This document shows positions 44,831 to 51,907 of a DNA stretch of 64,000 nucleotides, piece after piece. The notes below the pieces were generated by a model. The model saw nothing but the letters and a program-made list of their open reading frames with translations, did no database searches and was not told where the DNA came from. Within the stretch, counting starts at the first letter, position 1; each line of letters begins with the position of its first letter. This DNA is from Flavobacterium franklandianum (GTDB lineage Bacteria > Bacteroidota > Bacteroidia > Flavobacteriales > Flavobacteriaceae), in the NCBI RefSeq assembly GCF_007097365.1, contig NZ_VJZR01000008.1:62001-126000 (forward strand), read 5' to 3'. A program made the position numbers and the translations under genes.

Positions 44831-45283
44831 ATGACAACATTAAAAAAAGGCGACAAAGCTCCCAGTTTTTCAGGAATTGACCAAGACGGCCACGCTCACA
44901 AATTAGCCGATTATAAAGGAAAAAAATTAGTGGTTTTCTTTTATCCAAAAGCAAACACACCAGGTTGTACCGCCGAAGCTTGTGACTTGAGAGACAATTT
45001 CGAACGTTTTCAAGCCAATAATTATGCGCTTCTGGGAGTGAGTGCCGATGCTGCCAAAGCTCAAGCCAAGTTCAAAGAAAAATATGATTTTCCGTTTCCC
45101 TTATTGGCAGACGAAGATAAATCAGTTATTGAAGCTTTTGGAGTTTGGGGTCCCAAAAAGTTTATGGGACGTGAATACGATGGCATCCACAGAACCACCT
45201 TTGTCATTGACGAAAATGGAAACTTGGAAGACGTGATTTTAGATGTAAAAACGAAAGCTCATGCTGCACAGATTTTGAAGTAA
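44831..45283 (+). CDS. bcp: Thioredoxin-dependent thiol peroxidase (BCP/PrxQ type)
   Basis: A 150-residue peroxiredoxin that reduces hydrogen peroxide and organic hydroperoxides, using thioredoxin. Peroxidatic Cys46 and resolving Cys51 are in NTPGCTAEACDLRD, the spacing of BCP/PrxQ. FFYPKANTPGC is the family signature. Cytosolic. The leader has the phrase CTTCTAACCTCTAACTTC in place of a Shine-Dalgarno. A strong hairpin ends the gene at 45302-45338, after which the cassette-like array begins. Confidence 0.95.
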   Translation: MTTLKKGDKAPSFSGIDQDGHAHKLADYKGKKLVVFFYPKANTPGCTAEACDLRDNFERFQANNYALLGVSADAAKAQAKFKEKYDFPFPLLADEDKSVIEAFGVWGPKKFMGREYDGIHRTTFVIDENGNLEDVILDVKTKAHAAQILK

Positions 45284-45301
45284 CACTAGTTCATAGGATA
45301 T

Positions 45302-45338
45302 AAAAACACCAAGAAAATGTATTTTTCTTGGTGTTTTT
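45302..45338 (+). terminator. Terminator of bcp
   Basis: AAAAACACCAAGAAAA, loop TGTA, TTTTTCTTGGTGTTTTT: about 15-16 pairs with a T tail. Confidence 0.9.
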
Positions 45339-45435
45339 GTTGTTTGTTCGTCAGATTGTGAAAAAACCTCTACAATCCTCCCAACAAATATACTAAAATA
45401 CTTGTAAGAAAAATAAAGATTTTGTACATTTATAG

Positions 45436-45714
45436 GGGCAACACATCCAAGGAATATCTCACAATCAACTTTAGCTTAGCAGTCTAGAAGAAACCATCAG
45501 CCAAGACAATCCGGTTCGATTTATCGATGGATTTGTCAACAGTATCGATTTAGAAAAAATAGGATTTACTCCAAGAGTAGTAAAAGCTGAAGGTCGTCCG
45601 AGTTTTGATACCAAAGTTTTTCTAAAAATCTATCTATATGGCTATTTAAACGGCATTTGCAGTTCTCGAAAACTAGAAAAAGAAGCCTTTTTTACCCAAA
45701 TTTCCGTGTTGTAA
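45436..45714 (+). pseudogene. IS1182-like transposase, N-terminal fragment, copy 1
   Basis: Translation in one frame gives QHIQGISHNQL, an in-frame TAG at 45472-45474, then SLEETISQDNPVRFIDGFVN, GFTPRVVKAEGRPSFDTKVF and LKIYLYGYLNGICSSRKLEK before a TAA at 45712. This is the N-terminal (DUF772) region of IS1182-family transposases. The catalytic core is absent. The same stop is present in the other two copies, so the fragment was already dead before the element multiplied. Confidence 0.85.
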
Positions 45715-45967
45715 AATAGGTAATTTACACCGGATAGTGGTTTTTGATCACCGCGGTCCGCCAGCTTGGTATCTTGGCGATAGCCAAAGTTCCAATTTCT
45801 GTAAAAGCTAATTTAAGGGTAAGTTATTTTATGCCCAAAAGTGAAGGAAAACACCTAAAAACCAAGTTGACATTACTCCAAAAAAAAGAGGGCACTAAAT
45901 CCTCTTACTATTCTCTCTCAAAACTTTAGGATAACTCCATAGTGTTGACGGCAGGTACTCCGGTTTC

Positions 45968-46021
45968 GTTCAACACGGGTTTCATTGTTCGTGCAGCGCA
46001 CGCAACGAAACCCTAGCTGTT
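45968..46021. other. attC-like hairpin, copy 1
   Basis: GTTCAAC, then GGGTTTC-A-TTG-TT-CGTGC, loop AGC, GCACG-CAA-C-GAAACCC, then TGTT. The imperfect stem with unpaired bases on both arms is the shape of a folded attC site. Read on the minus strand the right box is GTTGAAC, which fits the integron core GTTRRRY. The opposite edge is only a partial match. Confidence 0.6.
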
Positions 46022-46033
46022 ATCGGACGGTTA
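46019..46033. repeat. Unit 1 terminal inverted repeat, left arm
   Basis: GTTATCGGACGGTTA matches the complement of TAACTGTCCGCTAAC (48065-48079) at 13 of 15 positions. It starts at the exact GTT where similarity among the border elements ends. Confidence 0.7.
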
Positions 46034-46061
46034 TTTTTTTTTTAGTTCTAAATATCAATGA

Positions 46062-46826
46062 TTATCTACTTAATAATGTTTTTAAATATATAGTGAAAAT
46101 TAATGAGACTATTAACACTGAAACTCGAATTACATTTTTTATTATTATGTTTTGAAATTGCAATGAAGGAAAGATTGTGTCAGATGAATACAAAAATTGT
46201 TTTAGTTTTTTGTAATCAGATAAAATTAGAAATAAAAGTCCAAAAGTTAATATAACCGACTGTAACAAAGCTCCCAAATTCATTTTGTAAAATATATTTA
46301 TCAATGTTAAATTAAGCATTAGTGAAAATAGTGTTAGTGAACCTACTAATACGGTTTTTCTATACAGAAGTAAAATTGATCCAAAAATTTGTATACTTGC
46401 GATTATTACACCAAACGTGTCTGAGTAACCAAAGTAAAACCAAGTTAGCCATTCTCCAGATTGCTGATTCATTGGAAGTATTGCAATTTCTGATGGAACT
46501 AAAAACTGAAGGCCAAATATTTTTTTCCATCCAAAACTTATCAAATTAATTGCAATCACAAATCTAACTAACGAATAAAGCAACCCAAATGTCTTATTGC
46601 TATCAATTTTTTGTTTATTTTCAAGTTTTTGCCAAATAATTGGAAATACTAACGATGTTAATAGTATTAATGCTACTAGTGGAAAAACTACTACTGGCGG
46701 AAACCAAATAATATTTCCACCATTACCGATTACTAAAATAAGCGCAGAAATTGTTAAACCAGAAATTAACGTGGTAACAATTTTTCTTGCAAATAAATTC
46801 TTTTTGTCAAAAACTAAATTTGTCAT
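46062..46826 (-). CDS. Polytopic membrane protein, possibly DoxX-like, in cassette unit 1
   Basis: A 254-residue inner-membrane protein with about seven hydrophobic segments and short loops. The region LVRFVIAINLISFGWKKIFG followed by QFLVPSE resembles the first helix of DoxX-type proteins, which have a conserved small residue and Lys at that place, but the match is weak. No catalytic motif seen. It follows the membrane-bound AraC regulator on the same strand after 83 bases, and the two may form an operon. Starts at an ATG. Confidence 0.6.
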   Translation of the reverse strand: MTNLVFDKKNLFARKIVTTLISGLTISALILVIGNGGNIIWFPPVVVFPLVALILLTSLVFPIIWQKLENKQKIDSNKTFGLLYSLVRFVIAINLISFGWKKIFGLQFLVPSEIAILPMNQQSGEWLTWFYFGYSDTFGVIIASIQIFGSILLLYRKTVLVGSLTLFSLMLNLTLINIFYKMNLGALLQSVILTFGLLFLILSDYKKLKQFLYSSDTIFPSLQFQNIIIKNVIRVSVLIVSLIFTIYLKTLLSR

Positions 46827-46909
46827 AAATCTTACATTTTAAATTATTAAAGTGCAAAATTGGAAATTTAAAAATTAGTAATGTTCCAAAGTGTAATTTG
46901 GAACATAAT

Positions 46910-48034
46910 TTATTTAATATTTTGATTATTTAATTTTAAAAAATCCGTTGGCGAAATTCCAGCAATTTTTTTGAACGTCGTATTAAAAGTTGTCTTTGAA
47001 TTAAATCCAGATTGATATGCAATTCCTACAATATTTAAATTTAAGTATTCGTCTGAAAGCAGTAATTTTTTTGCTTCGATGATTCTAAATTTATTTACAT
47101 AATTATTGAAGTTTTGCTTATGTAATTCATTTATTACAAAAGAAATTTCATTTGGCGTTGTATCTAATTTATTTGCTAATTTAACTAAATTCAAATCATT
47201 TTCGAGATAAAATTTTTCGGTTTCCATTAGTATAATCAATTTATTATTCAAAACTGAGGTTTGCTCTTCTGATAACCTTTTTTGTCTATTTGGCTCGTTA
47301 CTAGAAGTTACAATTTCATCCAATTTTTTAATTTCGTTTTCACCGTATTTGTAAACTTTATTTTGCCGCAATGCGAAATAGCCAACAAAAAAAATACTAA
47401 ATAAGTATAGTAATGGTGTGTATGTTTTCAATAATGTTATATCAAAAAATATTAAGTTAAACCATATTACAATGATCAATAAGATTATAAGCAAAAAATA
47501 ATTTAACCACTTAAGATTGATTTTTTCTGTTGATGATTCTACTTTACCAATATTCTCCGTATGTAATCGTAGGCGTAGAAAAGAAAGTGTCCAATAGAGA
47601 ATTGCTTGTATTGGAAGAAGAAGTTGCAGAATTAAAAAAACAATTTTTTCAATTATTGGTTCAAATTCTAAATTTTTTCCAGTTAAAAAGTATGGTATTC
47701 TAAAAATTAAAATAATTAAAAAAGGCAGAAAAGAGTAGAGATGTAAACGATTAAATCTTTGTTCAAGCGAAGTAAAGCAAAAAATTGATATATACAGCAA
47801 AGGTGCAACCAAATATCTACTGATACCAATTAATTCAAAATAATACGGAAAGTGTACGTTAAAATTTTCGTAAACCAACGAAATTTCTAATATTGATAAA
47901 CTTAAAAAAAATATAAATATACTAAGCCATCTATTTGCGTTTTTATTAATGTTTAAAGGATGATTATATAATAGAAAGCTTAAAAAGAAACCGCTACCAG
48001 CCGTTAAACTTGTTAGAATATTTATTTTCTCCAT
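46910..48034 (-). CDS. AraC-family regulator with N-terminal membrane domain, in cassette unit 1
   Basis: A 374-residue protein. Residues 1-225 hold six to seven membrane helices with short loops. After a charged linker, an AraC/XylS DNA-binding domain occupies about 270-370: LVKLANKLDTTPNEISFVIN (first helix-turn-helix) and IVGIAYQSGFNSKTTFNTTF with GISPTDFLK (second, with the family signature). It is therefore a membrane-anchored transcription factor that probably senses a signal in or across the inner membrane. The likely target is the adjacent membrane protein gene. Starts at an ATG about 45 bases inside the unit edge. Confidence 0.85.
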   Translation of the reverse strand: MEKINILTSLTAGSGFFLSFLLYNHPLNINKNANRWLSIFIFFLSLSILEISLVYENFNVHFPYYFELIGISRYLVAPLLYISIFCFTSLEQRFNRLHLYSFLPFLIILIFRIPYFLTGKNLEFEPIIEKIVFLILQLLLPIQAILYWTLSFLRLRLHTENIGKVESSTEKINLKWLNYFLLIILLIIVIWFNLIFFDITLLKTYTPLLYLFSIFFVGYFALRQNKVYKYGENEIKKLDEIVTSSNEPNRQKRLSEEQTSVLNNKLIILMETEKFYLENDLNLVKLANKLDTTPNEISFVINELHKQNFNNYVNKFRIIEAKKLLLSDEYLNLNIVGIAYQSGFNSKTTFNTTFKKIAGISPTDFLKLNNQNIK

Positions 48035-48064
48035 TTATGATATTTTATGTTCGGAATATGTGAT

Positions 48065-48079
48065 TAACTGTCCGCTAAC
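48065..48079. repeat. Unit 1 terminal inverted repeat, right arm
   Basis: TAACTGTCCGCTAAC, complementary at 13 of 15 positions to the left arm at 46019-46033. It ends at the AAC/CG where the next border element begins. Confidence 0.7.
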
Positions 48080-48165
48080 GTCAGATTGTGAAAAAACCTC
48101 TACAATCCTCCCAACAAATATACTAAAATACTTGTAAGAAAAATAAAGATTTTGTACATTTATAG

Positions 48166-48444
48166 GGGCAACACATCCAAGGAATATCTCACAATCAACT
48201 TTAGCTTAGCAGTCTAGAAGAAACCATCAGCCAAGACAATCCGGTTCGATTTATCGATGGATTTGTCAACAGTATCGATTTAGAAAAAATAGGATTTACT
48301 CCAAGAGTAGTAAAAGCTGAAGGTCGTCCGAGTTTTGATACCAAAGTTTTTCTAAAAATCTATCTATATGGCTATTTAAACGGCATTTGCAGTTCTCGAA
48401 AACTAGAAAAAGAAGCCTTTTTTACCCAAATTCCCGTGTTGTAA
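48166..48444 (+). pseudogene. IS1182-like transposase, N-terminal fragment, copy 2
   Basis: Same translation, same internal TAG and same final TAA as copy 1, with one change near the end (TQIPVL for TQISVL). No catalytic region. Confidence 0.85.
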
Positions 48445-48698
48445 AATAGGTAATTTACACCGGATAGTGGTTTTTGATCACCGCGGTCCGCGAGCTTGGT
48501 ATCTTGGCGATAGCCTAAGTTCCAATTTCTGTAAAAGCTAATTTAAGGGTAAGTTATTTTATGCCCAAAAGTGAAGGAAAACACCTAAAAACCAAGTTGA
48601 CATTACTCCAAAAAAAAAGAGGACACTAAATCCTCTTACTATTCTCTCTCAAAACTTTAGGATAACTCCATAGTGTTGACGGCAGGCACTCCGGTTCC

Positions 48699-48752
48699 GT
48701 TCAACCAGAGTTTCATTGTTCGTGCTGCGCAAGCGACGAAACTCAAACTGTT
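48699..48752. other. attC-like hairpin, copy 2
   Basis: GTTCAACCAGAGTTTC pairs with GAAACTC-AAA-CTGTT. GAG/CTC here replaces GGG/CCC of copy 1, a compensated change. Confidence 0.6.
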
Positions 48753-48767
48753 GTACGCTGCTTTTTC
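48750..48767. repeat. Unit 2 terminal inverted repeat, left arm
   Basis: GTTGTACGCTGCTTT matches the complement of AAAGTAGCATACAAC (50022-50036) at 13 of 15 positions. It starts in the GTT at the element edge and differs from the unit 1 repeat. Confidence 0.7.
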
Positions 48768-48768
48768 T

Positions 48769-49983
48769 CTATTTGTTCGATGTGAATTTGTGTAAAACAT
48801 ATTCTGACTGGTCTGGCGAACCATTTGTTAGCTGCACGGTCGGATTTTTTCCTAAAGTATAAATAACAGAGCAAAAAGTGAACAGGTCTTTGTCACTTTG
48901 ATAAGCGATACAAACAGGATATTTTTCACTGTCTTTGGAACTCAATGTTTCTTTTATCGTGTTGTCTGAAAAATCTTTATTGCTGATGTCAAGCCTATTT
49001 TTTATTGCTGTAAAACGAGTAACACTACCATAGCCATCAGTTTCTCCGGATAATATTTTTCTATTAAATTCTTTATACCAAGGCTTTATATCATCATTAC
49101 TCATGGTGTGATTGGTATGATAAACAACCGACGGATTATTTGCAAGGGGTATAAAACGAACCACTTTATTTGCGGAAGCTTCAAAGTCATACACATTGTC
49201 GCCAGCGCCAATGATATAATTTTGTCCAGAGGCATGCTTCACTTTTTGTAAAAAATCTAGGGCACTTTTCTTGTCCTTTTTTAATAGTATTCCTCTAACC
49301 ACGCAGGCAACTGGTAAACCGTCTGTACTTGCATTCAATTCCATTAGCGTATTAACAGTCACTCCAATTCCATTTGAATTCATCCCATTCATACCCACAC
49401 AGCCTGCTGAGCTTAAGACATACTGCTCTGGCTCATTTTTGTAGGCTTTAATGTGCAGTAAAACCTGGCTTCCATTCATAAAAGACTCGGCATCTAAATT
49501 TTGAGCAATGTAAGTGGGGTTTGAACCCTTAGCGGCAACACCTAAGCCACTGCAATGGTTTGCTTCCTTGTTTTCGATTTTATCAAGATAAACCCAAAAT
49601 TCGTCGGCCATTTGAAAGCAATAAACATCTTTAAAAGTTTGACCAGAACTTTCAGCAATTCCCTTTATTTCATCATATATTTCTGGTGTCCATTTTTTGA
49701 TAGCGGGTTCAAAATTGGTACTATGGAAAAAATTGTCAATTAGGGTGTCGGCATTTTGCTTTGTGTTAGTTTCAATGTCTTTTTTCCACTTTTTGAATAG
49801 CTCAGCAATTTCAGTTTTCATTAATTTGCCGTGTTGTAAGCCTCGTTGATAACCGTTTCCTTGTAATTCAATAACAGGTACATTTTTGGGAGTGCCGATT
49901 TTGACTGCGGGTTGTTGTGAATATGAATTACACCATACTGTTAGCAGGAAAGCGGCAAAAAAATATCTTTTTAAATGTTTCAT
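48769..49983 (-). CDS. C45-type autoproteolytic acyltransferase/hydrolase, in cassette unit 2
   Basis: A 404-residue exported Ntn hydrolase of the acyl-CoA:6-aminopenicillanate acyltransferase type. Signal peptide at 1-22 (YFFAAFLLTVWCNSYSQ). RGLQHGKLMKTEI and the probable self-cleavage site NHCSGLGV with Cys144 as nucleophile are in the expected order, followed by AQNLDAESF and SSAGCVGMNGMNSNGIGV. Known relatives acylate or deacylate amines such as 6-APA or ceramide-like amides; the substrate here is unknown. It is the only gene of unit 2, and its stop lies 16 bases from the border element. Confidence 0.82.
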   Translation of the reverse strand: MKHLKRYFFAAFLLTVWCNSYSQQPAVKIGTPKNVPVIELQGNGYQRGLQHGKLMKTEIAELFKKWKKDIETNTKQNADTLIDNFFHSTNFEPAIKKWTPEIYDEIKGIAESSGQTFKDVYCFQMADEFWVYLDKIENKEANHCSGLGVAAKGSNPTYIAQNLDAESFMNGSQVLLHIKAYKNEPEQYVLSSAGCVGMNGMNSNGIGVTVNTLMELNASTDGLPVACVVRGILLKKDKKSALDFLQKVKHASGQNYIIGAGDNVYDFEASANKVVRFIPLANNPSVVYHTNHTMSNDDIKPWYKEFNRKILSGETDGYGSVTRFTAIKNRLDISNKDFSDNTIKETLSSKDSEKYPVCIAYQSDKDLFTFCSVIYTLGKNPTVQLTNGSPDQSEYVLHKFTSNK

Positions 49984-50019
49984 AATAGTTTTTATTTTAT
50001 TTAAAGTTTAAGGTCGTTC

Positions 50020-50036
50020 GTAAAGTAGCATACAAC
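50020..50036. repeat. Unit 2 terminal inverted repeat, right arm
   Basis: GTAAAGTAGCATACAAC, complementary to the left arm at 48750. It ends at the AAC/CG edge of border element 3. Confidence 0.7.
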
Positions 50037-50122
50037 GTCAGATTGTGAAAAAATTTCTACAATCCTTACAACAAATATACTAAAATACTTGTAAGAAAAA
50101 TAAAGATTTTGTGTATTTAGTG

Positions 50123-50401
50123 ATGCAACACATCCAAGGAATATCTCGCAATCAACTTTAGCTTAGCAGTCTAGAAGACACCATCAGCCAGGACAATCCG
50201 GTTCGATTTATCGATGCATTTGTTAACAGTATAGATTTAAAAAAAACAGGATTTACTCCAAGAGTAGTAAAAGCTGAAGGTCGTCTGAGTATTTATACCA
50301 AAGTTTTTCTAAAAATCTATCTATATGACTATTTAAAGGGCATTCGCAGTTCTCGAAGAATAGAAAAAGAAGCCTTTCTTACCCAAATGCACGTGTTATA
50401 A
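50123..50401 (+). pseudogene. IS1182-like transposase, N-terminal fragment, copy 3
   Basis: QGISRNQL, the same TAG, then SLEDTISQDNPVRFIDAFVN and LKIYLYDYLKGIRSSRRIEK, ending at TAA 50399-50401. The wording here (SRNQL, FIDAFVN, GIRSSR) is nearer to active IS1182 transposases, so copy 3 is probably closest to the ancestor. Confidence 0.82.
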
Positions 50402-50654
50402 AACAGGTAATTTGCACCGGATAGCGGTTTTTGATCAGCGCGGTTCGCCAGCTTGGTATCTTGGCGATAGCCAAAGTTCCAATTTCTGTAAAAGCTAATT
50501 TAAGGGTAAGTTATTTTATGCCCAAAAGTGAAAGAAAACACTACAAAACGACTTTGGAATCACTCCAAAAAAAAAGAGGTTCGCTTACCTCTTGTATCTC
50601 TCTCTTAAATCTTTACGATAAGTGCATAGTGTTGACGGCAGGTACTCCGGTTCC

Positions 50655-50708
50655 GTTCAACAGGAGTTTCATTGTTCGTGCTGCGCACGCAACGAATCTC
50701 CAGCTGTT
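50655..50708. other. attC-like hairpin, copy 3
   Basis: GTTCAACAGGAGTTTC pairs with GAATCTCCAGCTGTTG: GGAG/CTCC replaces the GGG/CCC and GAG/CTC pairs of copies 1 and 2, and CAACAG pairs with CTGTTG. Confidence 0.6.
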
Positions 50709-50718
50709 GGCGGCTGTT

Positions 50719-51098
50719 TTATTTTATTTTAATAAGTTTTGCACCATAAATAGTCATCGCATCTTCATATTTTTCATATACTTTTCTCGTGCGAAAATAA
50801 ATTGTATCAAAAAGTTTATAAGTTTCTCCGTCCATTTCCACTTCTAATTCCAAACCATTATCTTTTATTATATATAGTTTACCGAATTTTAGTTTTGCTC
50901 TTCTATTTTGTCTTTTCTCTTTGGCCCATTACTAAGTTTTTTTTTATATAACTTGTCTTTTATTTTAATTACGCAATTTTCTGAAGTATATTGAGCTTCA
51001 TATTCCATTCTGTATTTGCCTTCAAGTTTTATCTCTTGAGGTTTCTTCTGGGCGTTTACAAATGTTGAAAACAGTAATATAAAAAGCAGATGTTTCAT
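50719..51098 (-). pseudogene. Small exported protein gene with a frameshift, in cassette unit 3
   Basis: The first frame starts at an ATG at 51098 (KHLLFILLFSTFVNAQ, a signal peptide), continues with QEIKLEGKYRMEYEAQYTSE, and stops at 50889 after 69 codons. A second minus-strand frame picks up at about 50930 (WAKEKRQNRRAKLKFGKLYI; then VEMDGETYKLFDTIYFRTRK) and ends with a TAA at 50719. Joined with a one-base correction near 50930 they form one beta-rich protein of about 125 residues. Either a real frameshift or a sequencing error. Family unknown. It fills the third unit right up to the border element. Confidence 0.6.
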
Positions 51099-51355
51099 TT
51101 TTATAGGGGTTTTAAAATTGCTGGTAACTTATATATATGTATGACAAAACCATACAAAGCCACCAAATTTTGGTAGATATGTATGACCTGCATCATATTT
51201 ATTTTTCATATCAAATATATAAATAATAATTTTATTACAAATCATCAAATGGACTTTTGATGTAGAATTTATTTACGGCAAAATTGCGGTGTTTGTTTTG
51301 TTTTTTCACCGCAAAGGAGCAAGATGTTTTTTTGCGTAAGCTTGCCCAAAAAAAA

Positions 51356-51907
51356 CTACCGCTTATCCTGAATAATTTCGGCCAATAATTTCTTGGCGCG
51401 AAGTAGTTTTATTTTGACGTTGCTTAGGGGTTCGTCAATTTTGTTAGCAATTTCCTGATAACTCATTTCCTGAAAATAACGCAGCTGTATTACTTCCTGA
51501 TAATGTGGTTTGAGTTCTTTGATGAATTGCAGTAACTGCGAAAGATTTTGCTCGGTAATCAATTCATCTTCCGCCGATGGAGTAGTGTCGGCAATGTTGT
51601 AAGCTTGCTGGTCTTCGTCATCGGTGATTTCGATAAAAAGACTCGTTTTCTTTTTGCGTAATAAATCAATGTGGACATTTTTGGCAATAGCAATCAGCCA
51701 AGTATTGAACTGAAATTCAGGATTGTAAAGCGCAATTTTATCAAAAGCTTTAGAGAAAGTTTCAATGGTAATATCTTCGGCGTTGGTTTCGTTTTCGGTG
51801 CGTTTGAGCATAAAACCATAGACCTCATTCCAGTAATAATCCAATAGAAAAGTGAAGGCTACTTGATCGCCCTTTTTCGCTTTTTCTATCTGTAGATTTA
51901 TTTCCAA
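51356..51907 (-). CDS. ECF-type sigma factor following a glycosyltransferase gene
   Basis: A 183-residue sigma-70 family factor: region 2 at about 20-90 (NAEDITIETFSKAFDKIALY; FNTWLIAIAKNVHIDLLRKK) and region 4 at about 125-180 (LKPHYQEVIQLRYFQEMSYQ; EIANKIDEPLSNVKIKLLRA). It begins with TTG at 51907, inside the last codons of the upstream GT2 gene, a 10-base overlap that implies translational coupling. No anti-sigma gene follows. The overlap suggests a role tied to envelope glycan synthesis. Confidence 0.9.
   Translation of the reverse strand: MEINLQIEKAKKGDQVAFTFLLDYYWNEVYGFMLKRTENETNAEDITIETFSKAFDKIALYNPEFQFNTWLIAIAKNVHIDLLRKKKTSLFIEITDDEDQQAYNIADTTPSAEDELITEQNLSQLLQFIKELKPHYQEVIQLRYFQEMSYQEIANKIDEPLSNVKIKLLRAKKLLAEIIQDKR

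Larger units (their letters stand above)
45349..46021. repeat. Cassette-border element, copy 1 (673 bp)
   Basis: First of three nearly identical elements (others at 48079-48752 and 50036-50708). Left edge CGTCAGATTGTG, right edge CTGTT. It has an IS1182-like transposase fragment at 45436-45714, a 602-bp stretch with short CGTCA/TGACG ends (45349-45950), and an attC-like hairpin at the right. It starts 10 bases after the bcp terminator. Unlike the other copies it lacks AA before the CG, as expected if it is the outer end of the array. Confidence 0.85.
48079..48752. repeat. Cassette-border element, copy 2 (674 bp)
   Basis: Nearly identical to copy 1 over the first 590 bases (about five differences plus one extra A in an A run). 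The last 80 bases differ far more, but in pairs that keep the hairpin. Left edge AACGTCAG, right edge CTGTT. Confidence 0.88.
50036..50708. repeat. Cassette-border element, copy 3 (673 bp)
   Basis: Same length and edges as the other two but more diverged (roughly one difference in ten to fifteen bases). Left edge AACGTCAG, right edge CTGTT. It carries the same transposase fragment and hairpin. Confidence 0.85.

Noticed and set aside
45744-45929. 61-codon open frame inside border element 1 (also in copy 3, starting at 50431)
   Set aside because: The equivalent frame in copy 2 is broken by a stop, and in copy 3 it runs on through the hairpin; not conserved as a protein.
45349-51098. Reading the three elements as complete insertion sequences or a composite transposon
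   Set aside because: Only about 90 codons of a transposase with an internal stop remain, no catalytic core is present, and the elements are direct repeats with gene units between them rather than two outer IS copies.
45349-51355. Integron integrase or phage integrase near the array
   Set aside because: Looked for in and around the array; no tyrosine or serine recombinase is encoded in this window.
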